DNA from: Ignavibacteria bacterium UBA2373
GTDB lineage: Bacteria; Bacteroidota; Ignavibacteria; Kapaibacteriales; UBA961
Assembly (NCBI GenBank): GCA_002344005.1
Contig: DDTD01000028.1
Location: 1-64,000, forward strand
DNA: 64,000 nt
Reading direction: 5' to 3'
Shown: piece after piece, positions 7,986 through 18,674 of the stretch
Layout of the letters: every line of letters begins with the position of its first letter
Numbering within the stretch: the stretch's first letter is position 1
The notes under the pieces: model-generated
Seen by the model: only the letters and a program-made list of their open reading frames with translations
What the model was told of the DNA's origin: nothing
Databases searched by the model: none
Made by a program: the position numbers and the translations under genes

Positions 7986-9458
7986 TCAGCTATTGAGTGT
8001 TTGTAAAAATTCACGATTATTTTTAGCACTGCTCATACGATCAGTCACTAATTCAATAGCATCCATAGGTGTTAATTCATTAAGAACTTTGCGCAGAATC
8101 CATACTTTATTTAAGTCATCACCTGACATAAGTAATTCTTCATGTCTTGTGCTTGATTTATTAATGTCAATAGCAGGAAATATACGTCGTTCGGCAAGTT
8201 TTCTATCAAGGACAAGTTCCATATTGCCTGTTCCTTTAAATTCCTCGAAAATTACTTCATCCATACGACTGCCTGTATCAATAAGTGCGGTTGCTATAAT
8301 GGTGAGCGAGCCCCCCTCTTCGATATTTCTGGCGGCACCAAAAAATCGTTTGGGCTTGTGAAGAGCATAGGCATCCACACCACCGGAAAGAATTTTACCG
8401 GAATGTGGTACCACGGTATTGTGAGCTCTTGCAAGACGTGTGATGGAATCAAGCAAAATAACCACATCTTGTTTGGCTTCAACAAGTCGTCGAGCTTTTT
8501 CTAGCACCATATCAGCGACCTGCACATGTCTTTCGGGTGGTTCATCGAATGTGGAAGCAATAACTTCCGCACGCACGGAGCGCTCCATGTCAGTTACTTC
8601 TTCGGGTCTTTCATCAATTAACAAGACAATAAGTTTCACTTCAGGATGATTACGTGCAATACTATTTGCTAATTTTTGGAGAATAACGGTTTTTCCTGAC
8701 TTGGGCGGAGAAACAATTAAACCACGCTGCCCTTTTCCAATCGGTGAAAGTAAATCAATAATTCTGGCAGAATATTCATTAGGAACTGTCTCTAATTTTA
8801 ATCTTTCTGTTGGATAAAGTGGCGTGAGATTATCAAAGATAGTACGGTCACGCATTACTTCCGGCTCAACAAAATTCACACTATCCACTTTGAGTAAAGC
8901 AAAAAATCGCTCGCCTTCTTTTGGTGGACGTATTTGACCGCGAATTGTATCACCCGTTCTTAAAGCAAATTTTTTGATTTGAGAAGGAGAAACATAGACA
9001 TCATCAGGTGAAGGTAAATAATTATAATCGGCAGCCCGAAGAAACCCAAAACCATCGGGCATTACTTCGAGAACACCTTCAGAGAAAGTACCGAATATTT
9101 TTTGTTCACGTGTTTGTTGCGATGCCTGCGCTGCACTAATTTGAAAAATGAGTTCTTGCTTGCGAAGGTCAGAATAACCTTCTATTCCCAATTCTCTTGC
9201 GATATGGGTGAGTTCAATAATTTTTTTCTGTTTCAGTTCCGTGATACTAAGAACAGGAACAGGCGCAGAGGCAATAGCTGGTGATGAAGCAATAACAGGT
9301 GCCGGCTTAATTTCTGGCGGTGCTTGTTGAATTTGTTCTTCCATCGGAAGAGGATTTGTTTCTTTTTTTTGTTTTGCCGTAGTCGTATTTGTACGATGGC
9401 GCATGCTTACGCCGGCACGTTGCGGATGCTGACGCTTAGAGGAGTTTTCTTGAGGCAT
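7986..9458 (-). CDS. rho: Transcription termination factor Rho
   Basis: 490 residues from [10 protein letters not shown]. An extended, Ala/Pro/Gln-rich N-terminal region (about the first 75 residues) precedes the SAP-like Rho_N helices ([19 protein letters not shown]). Next come the cold-shock-type RNA-binding domain ([27 protein letters not shown]) and the RecA-like ATPase with SPPKSGKT (Walker A), [14 protein letters not shown] (Walker B region), [10 protein letters not shown] and the Q/R-loop region ([34 protein letters not shown]). It is a hexameric RNA helicase that terminates transcription. The start is chosen at 9458; a start at 9530 is also open but adds residues without family resemblance. 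The long N-terminal insertion is typical of Bacteroidota-type Rho. Confidence 0.95.
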   Translation of the reverse strand: MPQENSSKRQHPQRAGVSMRHRTNTTTAKQKKETNPLPMEEQIQQAPPEIKPAPVIASSPAIASAPVPVLSITELKQKKIIELTHIARELGIEGYSDLRKQELIFQISAAQASQQTREQKIFGTFSEGVLEVMPDGFGFLRAADYNYLPSPDDVYVSPSQIKKFALRTGDTIRGQIRPPKEGERFFALLKVDSVNFVEPEVMRDRTIFDNLTPLYPTERLKLETVPNEYSARIIDLLSPIGKGQRGLIVSPPKSGKTVILQKLANSIARNHPEVKLIVLLIDERPEEVTDMERSVRAEVIASTFDEPPERHVQVADMVLEKARRLVEAKQDVVILLDSITRLARAHNTVVPHSGKILSGGVDAYALHKPKRFFGAARNIEEGGSLTIIATALIDTGSRMDEVIFEEFKGTGNMELVLDRKLAERRIFPAIDINKSSTRHEELLMSGDDLNKVWILRKVLNELTPMDAIELVTDRMSSAKNNREFLQTLNS

Positions 9459-9767
9459 GGTCTCTGAATGAGTGTTGTTAAAGAATGGATAAACATTGAT
9501 AATTATAAACTGTATTTGCAATATTCTCAATGGCAGTACGCTACTTCTTTCTTCAAACAGTCAAAGAAAAAACAGTGGAAGAGCGAATGCCTGATGCTAT
9601 CAAAAGGTATCGGGTGGTATATCAATGAGTATAAGTACTCAAGTAAATATAACATCCGGAATCCTTGATTCAAGGTAGGATAAGTCACTACATTTACATT
9701 TTCGGATGCAAAGTTACGCAGTTATTCGATACAACAAAATTCTTTTACACTTTGACTATACATTTTG
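9459..9767. other. Intergenic region with the long rho leader
   Basis: About 310 bases between rho and the transglycosylase gene. It contains the TAACTTTG promoter box at 9709-9716 (minus strand). If that box is used, about 240 bases of untranslated leader precede rho. No clear terminator for the upstream transglycosylase gene was found here. Confidence 0.6.
9709..9716 (-). promoter_or_regulatory. Bacteroidota -7 promoter box (TAACTTTG) for rho
   Basis: Exact match to TAnnTTTG on the minus strand, with a TTG about 18 bases upstream that fits the -33 element. It predicts transcription starting near 9702. Confidence 0.55.
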
Positions 9768-12245
9768 TTACTGAATGCGTATTCTTTGCCCCGCTAAGAC
9801 ATTATTAGAACGTAATTTATTTTTCTTTCGAAGAGTTTGTACATTGACACCGAATTTTTCAGCTATTTCAGTAAGGGAATCACCTTTACGCACAATGTAA
9901 TGCTTTGGCAATGACTCGGTTTTGTTATTATCAGAGAAAGAACTACCCTTAGCGCTACGCTCAGCATAAATGGTAAGTTTTTCTCCTGCAATTATTCTAT
10001 TACCTTCAATAGTAGGGTTCCAGCGCCTAATATCGTTCACTTCCACACCGTATGTCGCTGCGATGATACCTATATTTTCACCCGTTTTTACTTTATGCTC
10101 TAATTTTTTAGAATCAGCAGAGGCAAAAGCTGACATTTTTGCACGTGACTCACTTCGACTCTCAACACCATTGGGTATTATCAGTGTTTTACCGATTACT
10201 AAAGTAGAGTTGAGAGACATTTTATTCGCACGGAGCAGGTCTGATAATGCAATATTATACTCATTGGCAATTTGAGCCAACGTTTCACCTTTACTGACTG
10301 TATGCGAAACTTTCTCAGATGATTGTAACACTTTTTCTTGTTTGCTAGGTACTTCGGCAACCGACTTCATAGTGCCAAACTCTTCTGCAACATTAAGTCT
10401 TTCGCCTATACGAATTTCCTCAGAACCAATAGCCATATTATTCCATAGGCGCAAATCCGAAAGACGCACACCATAAGAGCGTGCAATGCTACTTAAATTT
10501 TCGCCCTGTTTGACTGTATGCTTCACAAAACGTTTTGCTGATTGTTGTTCAGAATTTTGCTTTACAACATTCTCTGCACTAAGTTTTGGTTGCGATACAC
10601 TATTCGAAGAAATCATCGGCATCACTGCTTGCGATGCAATGGTATCTGTTGTTGATGCTTGTGAACTATTCAATTGCCCAGTAGCGGAATTTTGTGTGAG
10701 AGCAGGTTGTTGTTCTTGCTGTGCAAGCACAGTTTCACGTTGAGCAGGACTAAGCGGAATACGTAGAACAGCTCCGCGACGTAACTTAGAAGATGCATCA
10801 CTTATTCCATTAAGATCCGCAATCTGTTGCGCTGCTACTGAATAGCGACGACCAATAGATAATAGAGTTTCTTTTTTCTGAACAACATGGTCTATCCAAG
10901 GTCTTTTATCTTCATCAGTTAGAGCAGCATATCTTTCACGGAAAGTTTGCAAGGTTCCAACTTTCAAACGCAATTCATAGGGTTTACCCGGTGGTGTACT
11001 TATGCCTGTCAATTCTGTGTTAAGACTACGTAATTCATCAAGACTAACTCCCGCACATTGAGCAAGAACGGACAAAGCAACCGGCTCATTAACTACCATT
11101 GTTTCGAAAGTATGCTCAGGCTCAAAATTTATTTGCTCTATATCAAATCCATACTCTGCAGGATTTGAAGTTACAATGGTAAGAGCAAGGAATAAAGGCA
11201 CATAATTACGTGTTTCTTTGGGCAAATAAGGAACGACGTCCCAAAATGTAGGTTTATCCATTCCTGTCTTTTTAATAGCTCTGCGTACACCGTTAGGACC
11301 ATAATTATATGATGCTAATGCAAGATGCCAATCACCAAAATCACCGTATAAATCACGCAAGTGGCGCATCGCAGCACGAGTAGATTTTTCCGGATGACGG
11401 CGTTCATCTGTCCACCGCGTCACACGCAGATTATACATTTCGCCTGTAGATTGCATAAATTGCCATAAACCAACAGCTTTTGCACGAGAAACCGCATTGG
11501 GATTTAAACCACTTTCCATCATTGAGAGATAGACAATCTCTTGCGGAACACCTTCTTCTTGTGCGATCCGTTTCATCATCGGAAACCAACGCCCACTGCG
11601 TTCAAGCCATCGCTGATAGAATTTACGACCTTTATTTTGAGTTAAAAAGGCAACACTTTTCTCTACTGCATCATTGATGGTTATTGGAACAGTCGTACCC
11701 GGAATAGAACGTACATATGTTTTTCCGACAGTATCGGTTGGAATAATATTAATTTTATTATCATTGTTGCGAGCATAAGCATCAACTTCTTGGAATAGCT
11801 TTTCACGAAGTACAAATGCAGCGGAAGCGGAAGGCAAATTATCTATTTCATCCACAAAACCTTCATAGTCTTCAATGATAGACTGAGCAAGGTCTAAAAA
11901 ATCTTCATTTTTTTCGATACCGGGATAGCTTACAAGTTCATTCAGAACCAACATTGCCTCTTCAAAGTATTCAGCAGCATGTGTTGTATCTTTTCTCTCA
12001 ATCAAACTAAGACCATTGATATACCATTGTCGGGCATGTTCGAGTTTGAGTTTTACTAATTCTTGACCGGTAGGTTCCGGAGCTTCGTCACTGTCGAATT
12101 CCGAATACTCATCTTTAAATACTTTTTTGGGGGACAATGGCTTACCCGGATTTGCGGTGCGTTGTTGCGCCTTTATTGGCATAGCCGAAAATGCAACAAT
12201 AAAGGAAACTGCAACACAGCCCCAAATTTGTCGAGTTCGTTTCAT
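9768..12245 (-). CDS. Membrane-bound/exported lytic transglycosylase with five LysM domains (MltD-like)
   Basis: The start at 12245 has AAAGGGGAT nine bases upstream and yields a signal peptide (MKRTRQIWGCVAVSFIVAF...). 825 residues. After a helical N-terminal region comes an SLT domain with the catalytic Glu in SMMESGLNPNAVSRAKAVG, the LWQFMQSTGEMYNL motif and LALASYNYGPNGV. Five LysM modules follow, spread through the C-terminal half (each with a H.VKKGE-TL..IA..Y.V...D...N...L..G..L.I pattern), the last ending at the C-terminus (NNVLAGQRIRIQ). It cleaves peptidoglycan glycan strands with 1,6-anhydro product formation and binds glycan through LysM. This gene and rho are separate transcription units, judging from the promoter box between them. 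Confidence 0.92.
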   Translation of the reverse strand: MKRTRQIWGCVAVSFIVAFSAMPIKAQQRTANPGKPLSPKKVFKDEYSEFDSDEAPEPTGQELVKLKLEHARQWYINGLSLIERKDTTHAAEYFEEAMLVLNELVSYPGIEKNEDFLDLAQSIIEDYEGFVDEIDNLPSASAAFVLREKLFQEVDAYARNNDNKINIIPTDTVGKTYVRSIPGTTVPITINDAVEKSVAFLTQNKGRKFYQRWLERSGRWFPMMKRIAQEEGVPQEIVYLSMMESGLNPNAVSRAKAVGLWQFMQSTGEMYNLRVTRWTDERRHPEKSTRAAMRHLRDLYGDFGDWHLALASYNYGPNGVRRAIKKTGMDKPTFWDVVPYLPKETRNYVPLFLALTIVTSNPAEYGFDIEQINFEPEHTFETMVVNEPVALSVLAQCAGVSLDELRSLNTELTGISTPPGKPYELRLKVGTLQTFRERYAALTDEDKRPWIDHVVQKKETLLSIGRRYSVAAQQIADLNGISDASSKLRRGAVLRIPLSPAQRETVLAQQEQQPALTQNSATGQLNSSQASTTDTIASQAVMPMISSNSVSQPKLSAENVVKQNSEQQSAKRFVKHTVKQGENLSSIARSYGVRLSDLRLWNNMAIGSEEIRIGERLNVAEEFGTMKSVAEVPSKQEKVLQSSEKVSHTVSKGETLAQIANEYNIALSDLLRANKMSLNSTLVIGKTLIIPNGVESRSESRAKMSAFASADSKKLEHKVKTGENIGIIAATYGVEVNDIRRWNPTIEGNRIIAGEKLTIYAERSAKGSSFSDNNKTESLPKHYIVRKGDSLTEIAEKFGVNVQTLRKKNKLRSNNVLAGQRIRIQ

Positions 12246-12441
12246 ATGTATATCCCCTTTACTTCTCAATTAAACATACTATTTCACGAGGTTAAGCAAT
12301 TTACGGCATAAATATTTGCCTTACAAGTACTTTTTCGTGAACTTTTTTTCATTTACTTACAAATCATAAGCAAAGTCCTTGCAAATGAACGTCCTAATGC
12401 TGTGCTTAGATTTCAACTTTATACAAAAGTATCGAAGTGTA

Positions 12442-13719
12442 TTATGCACTCGTTCTTACACTTTCTCTCTGAGTCGATACTTCATATATCGGTTCAGCAC
12501 CATTTTCTATAACATCCTGGGTAATAATACACTTTCGTATATACTTTTTATCCGGCATATCATACATAACAGGGTTCATTGCTTCTTCCATAATGGCACG
12601 TAAACCACGTGCTCCTGTTTTACGAGTTTTGGCTTTTTCAACAATAGCTGTAAGTGCACCGGGTTCAAAGTCGAGTTCCACACCTTCCATTAAAAATAGT
12701 TTTTGGTATTGCCGAACAAGTGCATTTTTTGGATTTTGGAGAATATCTAACATTGCTTGATCACTCAACGGCTCTAAGGGTGCTATTACAGGCAATCGCC
12801 CAACTATCTCCGGTATAAACCCAAATTTCTGAATATCTTCCGGTTCTGTATGCTGTAATATATCATATCCCTCTTCTATTGTGTCTTTGCCTTCGCTCAC
12901 AAAACCAATGGTTCTATTGTTGATACGCCGAGCAATAATTTTTTCCATGCCGTCAAATGCACCGCCACAAATAAAGAGAATATTGCGAGTATTAACCCAA
13001 ATAAGACTTTGTTCAGGATGTTTACGCCCACCTTTTGGAGGTACTCCTGCCAATGTTCCTTCTAAAATTTTAAGCAATGCTTGTTGCACACCTTCGCCTG
13101 AAACATCGCGAGTGATACTGGCGGAATCACTTTTTCGCGCAATTTTATCAATTTCGTCAATATACACAATCCCGCGTTCAGCTCTATTGACATCATAATC
13201 AGAATTTTGGAGAAGATGAACAAGTACAGTTTCGACATCATCGCCTACATAACCGGACTCTGTGATTGTGGTTGCATCAGCCATTGCAAAAGGGACATCA
13301 AGAATTTTGGCTAATGTACGTGCCAACAATGTTTTTCCTGTGCCGGTCGGTCCGACCATAAGTATATTGCTTTTTTCTATCTCCACATCTGCATGTGAAG
13401 CGATTAAACTATTTGATTGAATACGCTTATAATGATTATAGACAGCTACGGCAAGCGTTTTTTTTGCGGAGTCTTGACCAACAACATACTCATCAAGCAT
13501 TGCCTTCATTTCCGAAGGTTTGGGCAATTTATTAATACTTTTTGCCCATTGCTTTTCTTTCTGTTTTGCATTCCTGTTGATTATTTCCAATGAACCTTGT
13601 ACGCAGACATCGCAGATATAGACACCTTCCCCGGCAATCAGACTTTCTACTTCTTGTGCTTCACGACCGCAAAAAGAACATGCTAATTCATGATCATTCT
13701 TTATTTTATCTTTTTTCAT
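12442..13719 (-). CDS. clpX: ClpX, ATP-binding specificity subunit of ClpXP protease
   Basis: 425 residues. N-terminal zinc-binding domain with paired Cys motifs (CSFCG, CDVC); AAA+ domain with Walker A GPTGTGKT, the [18 protein letters not shown] segment, Walker B ([11 protein letters not shown]), and the C-terminal sensor-2/small domain ([18 protein letters not shown]). It unfolds ssrA- and adaptor-tagged substrates into ClpP. It lies just downstream of clpP on the same strand, the common clpP-clpX order, but a hairpin terminator at 13805-13839 separates them. Expression may therefore be partly independent. Confidence 0.96.
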   Translation of the reverse strand: MKKDKIKNDHELACSFCGREAQEVESLIAGEGVYICDVCVQGSLEIINRNAKQKEKQWAKSINKLPKPSEMKAMLDEYVVGQDSAKKTLAVAVYNHYKRIQSNSLIASHADVEIEKSNILMVGPTGTGKTLLARTLAKILDVPFAMADATTITESGYVGDDVETVLVHLLQNSDYDVNRAERGIVYIDEIDKIARKSDSASITRDVSGEGVQQALLKILEGTLAGVPPKGGRKHPEQSLIWVNTRNILFICGGAFDGMEKIIARRINNRTIGFVSEGKDTIEEGYDILQHTEPEDIQKFGFIPEIVGRLPVIAPLEPLSDQAMLDILQNPKNALVRQYQKLFLMEGVELDFEPGALTAIVEKAKTRKTGARGLRAIMEEAMNPVMYDMPDKKYIRKCIITQDVIENGAEPIYEVSTQRESVRTSA

Positions 13720-13800
13720 AGAGTATATGTGTATGATTTTTCTGTTTTTCCACAGAGGGTTTGAAATTCAGCAAAAACTAAACCAATTTTGTTGAAGTGA

Positions 13801-13839
13801 TAATGAAAAAGACCTGCTGCCTTCAAAGGCAGAGGTCTT
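13801..13839 (-). terminator. Terminator/attenuator between clpP and clpX
   Basis: On the minus strand the stem AAGACCT-CTGCC / GGCAGC-AGGTCTT is followed by TTTTTC. It sits after the clpP stop and 80 bases before clpX. Confidence 0.8.
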
Positions 13840-13872
13840 TCTTGATAATATTCTTTTCCAAGAGATTGTATT

Positions 13873-14481
13873 TTATTTACTTACATCATTTCCAAGTGAG
13901 CGCTCCAAAACACGGTCTATCATACCATAGTCTAAAGCTTCTTGAGCAGACATATAATTATCTCTGTCTGCATCTTTGAGAATAGTCGCTACATCCTTGC
14001 CCGTATGTTTTGATATAATGGAATATAATGTGTCGCGAGTGCGCATTACTTCACGAGTATAAATTTCAATATCGGATGCTTGACCTTGGGTACCGCCTAA
14101 TGGTTGATGCATCATAATACGTGAATGTGGTAAACTATAGCGTTTTCCGGCAGTACCAGCGCATAGGAGCACTTGTGCCATAGAAGCAGCCATACCAATA
14201 CAAATTGTTGAAATATCGGGCTTTACAAATTGCATAGTATCATAAATTGCCAGACCGGCACTTACACTACCACCGGGGGAATTGATATACACATTTATAT
14301 CTTTTGAAGGGTCTTCACTGGCAAGAAATAACAATTGAGCTACAACCAAACTTGCCACATAATCATCAATCGGAGTTCCGATAAAGATAATACGTTCTTT
14401 GAGAAGTCTTGAGTAAATATCGTAGGCACGCTCGCCTCGACTTGTTTGCTCAACTACCATGGGGACTAAATTGTTCATCAT
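13873..14481 (-). CDS. clpP: ClpP, proteolytic subunit of the Clp protease
   Basis: 202 residues, the usual length. The Ser-His-Asp triad is visible as S100 in GMAASMAQ, H125 in MMHQPLGG and D174 in the [11 protein letters not shown] segment. Also present are YINSPGGSV and the hydrophobic-pocket region. It forms the tetradecameric barrel that degrades proteins fed by ClpX. Two adjacent ATGs (14481 and 14478) make the exact start uncertain by one codon. It lies downstream of tig, giving the conserved tig-clpP-clpX order. Confidence 0.96.
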   Translation of the reverse strand: MMNNLVPMVVEQTSRGERAYDIYSRLLKERIIFIGTPIDDYVASLVVAQLLFLASEDPSKDINVYINSPGGSVSAGLAIYDTMQFVKPDISTICIGMAASMAQVLLCAGTAGKRYSLPHSRIMMHQPLGGTQGQASDIEIYTREVMRTRDTLYSIISKHTGKDVATILKDADRDNYMSAQEALDYGMIDRVLERSLGNDVSK

Positions 14482-14513
14482 AGAGTATCAACTAAAATAA
14501 TGGAGGTGATGTA

Positions 14514-14547
14514 ATGACAGAATTATTCGATGTAAGTATTCTGTCAT
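14514..14547. other. 10-bp inverted repeat between tig and clpP
   Basis: ATGACAGAAT and ATTCTGTCAT flank a 14-base spacer. There is no T-tract on either strand, so it is not a standard terminator; it could be an mRNA processing or stability hairpin or a protein-binding palindrome. Confidence 0.5.
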
Positions 14548-14601
14548 CTTGACTGTATGATTATTGGACGAATAGTCCTTACCTTTTATTTATCAAAGGA
14601 A

Positions 14602-15990
14602 CTATGCTTGGTTTTCTTCATCATTAACAATCTCGGCACCAATATCACTATCTTCGTCAGATTCCATAGCATCACCCATCATTGCCAAAGCATCGTCAAA
14701 TTGACGCGGCATAAATGATTCATCATAGAACTCCTCAGCAGGTACCTCATTAAGGATTGCTTTTTCAATGATTAAATCAAATACTTTTTTATGAAGTACA
14801 CCCATCATATACTTATCATCTTGGCGCAAACGCTGAATAACTGACTCGACATCACTATCCGGGGAAATAGAACGAATTGCAGTGCGTGTATCATCAAAAT
14901 CTGCATCTGTTACCTCTAATGCCTCATCTTGCATAATTTTGGTGCTAATCAATTCCCATTTTGCTGTTCGCATTGCTTGTGCCATAAAAAACGACTTAAT
15001 TTCTCCCGTAAACTTAAGTTTTTTAGGAAGTTTTTGTTGTTTTTTAAATTCATCCCAATTTGTTTTTGCAATATGCTCTACCAAAGCATCAGGAGGTATA
15101 ACATCAATTTTATCTGTCATAATACTGACGATTTGCGTTTCAAGTTCTTCACGCACTTTAGTTTCTGACCCACGTACAAGGAAAGAACGCACATCAGCGG
15201 CAAGATCAGCAACATTGACAAAACGTCCACCAGAGATTTGAGTAGCATATTCATCTGTAAGGTCAGGAAGTACAACTTTTTGAACTCGTGTAATTTTTCC
15301 AGAATAACGAGGAGGTAAATCATCAGGGTTTTCTGCTTCACCAACCCATGTGAAAACATCATGGAGCTTTTTGCCAATCAGTGTATCGCGCAACTCTGAA
15401 TCCATATTATCGGAATCAAGGAAATAATGCGCTGTTTCGGGTTTAGAATCCGCTAATGGTTCGTCGGTTTCAGGATTCAGTTCTTGCCATTCAACATCAA
15501 CATGCGACAAAGAGTTTTCAATTGTTTCTGCCGACTCAATTGTGCTATTCTCAAGACGAAGTTTATCCATTTGAGCATCAACATCGTCATCACTCACTGT
15601 GAGCATAGGTTTACGTAATGAAAGTCCAGTATATCCTTCAACATTCACTACTGGAATAACTTGATATTCGACAGATATAGACACACCACCGAAATCATCA
15701 TGTTTGATGTCAACTAATTTAGGGCTGCCCATCAACTCAATATTGTTTGCTTCAACAAATTTTCGGAATTCTTCATTGGCAATTTCACCCGCATATTCAA
15801 TCTCAATTGACTTGCCGAAACGTGCTTTAATCATTGGCATTGGCACTTTACCGCGACGAAATCCAGGTAATTGGAAATCACGTTGTGCATTTTTGTATGC
15901 TTGTTCGTAATGAGGCTTAAGGTCGGTGGCGGTTAAGGTAAAACTCACTATGCGTGTGGAGTCATTTTTGACTTCTACATTCGTTTCCAA
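14602..15990 (-). CDS. tig: Trigger factor, ribosome-associated chaperone
   Basis: 462 residues. The N-terminal ribosome-binding domain carries the signature GFRRGKVPMPMIKARFG. A divergent central FKBP-like PPIase region (about 155-250) and a helical C-terminal chaperone domain follow. The C-terminus is acidic (about 30 residues rich in D and E). It binds nascent chains at the exit tunnel. It begins 40 bases after tRNA-Leu on the same strand, so both probably share the tRNA promoter. Confidence 0.93.
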   Translation of the reverse strand: METNVEVKNDSTRIVSFTLTATDLKPHYEQAYKNAQRDFQLPGFRRGKVPMPMIKARFGKSIEIEYAGEIANEEFRKFVEANNIELMGSPKLVDIKHDDFGGVSISVEYQVIPVVNVEGYTGLSLRKPMLTVSDDDVDAQMDKLRLENSTIESAETIENSLSHVDVEWQELNPETDEPLADSKPETAHYFLDSDNMDSELRDTLIGKKLHDVFTWVGEAENPDDLPPRYSGKITRVQKVVLPDLTDEYATQISGGRFVNVADLAADVRSFLVRGSETKVREELETQIVSIMTDKIDVIPPDALVEHIAKTNWDEFKKQQKLPKKLKFTGEIKSFFMAQAMRTAKWELISTKIMQDEALEVTDADFDDTRTAIRSISPDSDVESVIQRLRQDDKYMMGVLHKKVFDLIIEKAILNEVPAEEFYDESFMPRQFDDALAMMGDAMESDEDSDIGAEIVNDEENQA

Positions 15991-16030
15991 AATGAATTCC
16001 TGAATAAATGAATCAAAGAAAAGATAAGTG

Positions 16031-16112
16031 TGCGGAGGGAGAGACTCGAACTCTCACGGGTCGCCCCACCAGATCCTAAGTCTGGCGCGTCTGCCAATTT
16101 CGCCACATCCGC
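16031..16112 (-). tRNA. tRNA-Leu (anticodon TAG)
   Basis: Read on the minus strand: acceptor GCGGATG, D-arm with GGCGAAATTGGCAGACGC, anticodon stem CCAGA-CTTAGGA-TCTGG giving anticodon TAG (Leu), a variable arm, T-arm GAGAG-TTCGAGT-CTCTC and acceptor CCTCCGC with discriminator A. The acceptor has one T-C mismatch at position 6-67. CCA is not encoded. It is followed 40 bases later by tig. Confidence 0.93.
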
Positions 16113-16126
16113 ATCAATAAAGATTG

Positions 16127-16134
16127 CAAAAATA
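16127..16134 (-). promoter_or_regulatory. -7 promoter box (TATTTTTG) for tRNA-Leu/tig
   Basis: Exact TAnnTTTG match on the minus strand, ending 15 bases upstream of the tRNA 5' end, consistent with a start just before the tRNA. Confidence 0.6.
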
Positions 16135-16238
16135 CTAAATTTACTTAAACTACAAGACAATTCAATGATTACTTGACTTAAAAATGAATGAATGTCTGTA
16201 GTATGTCTGATTTAATCTAATATCATTTTCACATAACT

Positions 16239-18173
16239 CTATACTTCCCGTACCAAAGGTAATTTGGGTGGAGGACTAATCAATAAAGGTACATTTTCGA
16301 GCGTAACATTACTTGTATCTAATCCGAAGAACTCTTGAGCAGGAGACGCTAATTTTTGTAATTGCAAATACATATCCATAATCAGTTTTTCACCGGCAGG
16401 CAATTCATTGTCATTGGAAAGGAATGATTTGAAAATAACAAACCGAAAATCGCCTGCATTTTTTGCATAATGATAGCGACTGCTGATATCCACTTCTCCT
16501 CGTCGTACCATATCTTCCACAACTAAGCGGAAGAATAAGTTCAATCGTGGCTCAACACGAAATCCAAGGTTAAATCGAACATAAATAACATCTTTATGCG
16601 CCAAAGTTGTTACTTTATAACTCATCTGATATGGCTCATCCGTCACATTCACATTCACAAACCAATACATATCGGCGCGTTTGGGTGAACGGCGAATGAT
16701 GCTATCAATGGCTAATTGTTCCACATAATTTTCCACAGACGATGCTGTTAAATACACCAAATGTGTGGCATATTTGGGAACCGACTCATCTTCGCTCAAT
16801 GCAACCAAAGTCGGCAAATGTTGATTTAAAGGTACGAATGTTGTTAAACGACGTTTAATTTGCCGCGCTCTATACAATATGTACATCATGATTGCGAGAA
16901 AACAACCTATAAGCACGCTGACCCAACCACCATGCATAAACTTAGCCGCATTAGCTATCAAGAAAGACCCTTCAATAGATAAAAAGAGCAGCAATGCAAG
17001 TGCTATCACTACCTTGTTGGTTTTCTTTTGCAGTAGATACACTGTGACTAAAATTGTTGTCATAATCATCGTAATCGTTACGGCAAGCCCATACGCAGCT
17101 TCCATATTCGTTGAACGCTGAAAATACAACACAACAGCAATACAGCCAACCATCAATGACCAATTAACCCGGGGTACATAAATTTGCCCACGCACATCAC
17201 TCGGAAAAGCAACCTTTGTACGCAACCATAAGTTTAACTGCATCGCTTCATTTATCAAAGTATAAGAACCACTGATAAGTGCCTGGCTGGCTATCACCGT
17301 CGCTACAGTGGCAAGTACAATGGAAAATATCAAAAGAGGTTCAGGAATAATCGCATAAAACGGTCTGATAGTGCCAAGATGCTTCCCTTCAAGTGACAAA
17401 AGCCAAGCACATTGACCAGCATACGATAAAAGCAAACAGATTTTCACATATATCCAACTCACCCGAATATTTTCTCTGCCACAATGACCCAAATCCGAAT
17501 ATAATGCTTCAGCACCGGTCGTACATAAAAACACTCCGCCCAAAATCCAAAATCCATGCGGAAAATGTGTAATCATGTGAATTGCATAATAAGGATTTAC
17601 CGCCTTTAGAACATCAGGACGTTGTACAAGTGCCATCAGACCAATTATCCCCATAAAACCGAACCACAATAGCATCACAGGTCCGAACGATTTACCGACA
17701 AATGAAGTACCGAATTGCTGCAATGTGAATAGTAATACAATTATCACAATAACAATGGGCACGGTGTCTAATTGCGGGTAATAGATTTGCAAACCTTCAA
17801 TGGCTGATGATACAGAAATTGGAGGTGTAATTATACCATCAGCAAGCAAAAATGCACCACCAATCATTGCCGGAAAGACCAGGCGTTTATCGAAACGACG
17901 TACCAATGCATAAAGTGAAAAGATACCTCCTTCACCTTTATTATCTGCTCGCAGTGTAATCAGAACATATTTCAGGGTGGTTTGAAATGTCAATGTCCAA
18001 AATACTGCCGACAATGCGCCGAGAATAAGATCATGCTCTATCACTCGCTCACCAATAATGGCACTCAATGCATATAATGGAGATGTGCCAATATCGCCAA
18101 ATACAATTCCCATACTCACCAACACACCGGCAAGCGTTGCCCGATTAAGTGCGGGATGTCCGTTTTTTCCCAT
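16239..18173 (-). CDS. kup: Kup-family potassium uptake transporter
   Basis: 644 residues, the usual length. The N-terminal signature GVVFGDIGTSPLYAL appears as GIVFGDIGTSPLYALSAI, followed by DNKGEGGIFSLYAL, GGAFLLADGIITPPISVSSAIEGL and TGAEALYSDLGHCG. About 12 membrane helices are followed by a cytoplasmic C-terminal domain of roughly 190 residues. It imports K+ by proton symport. A TACTTTTG box at 18207-18214 lies upstream. No clear terminator was seen after it. Confidence 0.95.
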   Translation of the reverse strand: MGKNGHPALNRATLAGVLVSMGIVFGDIGTSPLYALSAIIGERVIEHDLILGALSAVFWTLTFQTTLKYVLITLRADNKGEGGIFSLYALVRRFDKRLVFPAMIGGAFLLADGIITPPISVSSAIEGLQIYYPQLDTVPIVIVIIVLLFTLQQFGTSFVGKSFGPVMLLWFGFMGIIGLMALVQRPDVLKAVNPYYAIHMITHFPHGFWILGGVFLCTTGAEALYSDLGHCGRENIRVSWIYVKICLLLSYAGQCAWLLSLEGKHLGTIRPFYAIIPEPLLIFSIVLATVATVIASQALISGSYTLINEAMQLNLWLRTKVAFPSDVRGQIYVPRVNWSLMVGCIAVVLYFQRSTNMEAAYGLAVTITMIMTTILVTVYLLQKKTNKVVIALALLLFLSIEGSFLIANAAKFMHGGWVSVLIGCFLAIMMYILYRARQIKRRLTTFVPLNQHLPTLVALSEDESVPKYATHLVYLTASSVENYVEQLAIDSIIRRSPKRADMYWFVNVNVTDEPYQMSYKVTTLAHKDVIYVRFNLGFRVEPRLNLFFRLVVEDMVRRGEVDISSRYHYAKNAGDFRFVIFKSFLSNDNELPAGEKLIMDMYLQLQKLASPAQEFFGLDTSNVTLENVPLLISPPPKLPLVREV

Positions 18174-18206
18174 CGGAAATCATACAAAATGAAACATAAA
18201 TCATCG

Positions 18207-18214
18207 CAAAAGTA
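18207..18214 (-). promoter_or_regulatory. -7 promoter box (TACTTTTG) for kup
   Basis: Exact TAnnTTTG match on the minus strand, 34 bases before the kup start. Confidence 0.55.
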
Positions 18215-18380
18215 CGAGCAGATAAAGAAAAACACTTCTTTTTTTTATTCGGCTAACTTAGTCTTGCGCTTTTCGATTGTATGAGAATCATGACTTTTTT
18301 ATACTTTTTTGATAACAGGATGTTGTTATGTGCTACAGTTTTTGCAATTTTACTTTATCATTTGCACAAGGCATGATAGT

Positions 18381-18674
18381 ATGAGCAGAAATATTTCCAT
18401 TGAAGACATAGAACATGCACGTAAAGGTCTTCAACCGCGTACTTTCTACAATGAATTAGCCGAGATGGGGGTATTGCATGATTTCTTACTCCGCTATATG
18501 GGCACAGAGCTGGTGCAAGATCTTAAATTCCGTCGTGAAATGCTCGATATCCTTATTCAGTACCCTGAACATTTAAATACGATGTCTATCACATATTTTC
18601 TTGAAGACGTATGTGGCAGTCTCAGTTTTTTTAATGAATACATAAAGCCATGTCTGAACAATCACTCCCGCTAG
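18381..18674 (+). CDS. Small hypothetical protein, 97 residues
   Basis: The start at 18381 (MSRNISIEDIEHARKGL) is chosen over the further upstream ATG, because the upstream extension is hydrophobic and untypical. The product is predicted helical and charged, with no signal peptide or recognised motif. It overlaps the next gene by 25 bases, so the two are almost certainly co-transcribed and perhaps translationally coupled. I do not recognise the family. Confidence 0.6.
   Translation: MSRNISIEDIEHARKGLQPRTFYNELAEMGVLHDFLLRYMGTELVQDLKFRREMLDILIQYPEHLNTMSITYFLEDVCGSLSFFNEYIKPCLNNHSR

Noticed and set aside
13760..13785. Promoter box before clpX
   Set aside because: The best string (TAGTTTTTG) has one base too many for TAnnTTTG, so it is not listed.
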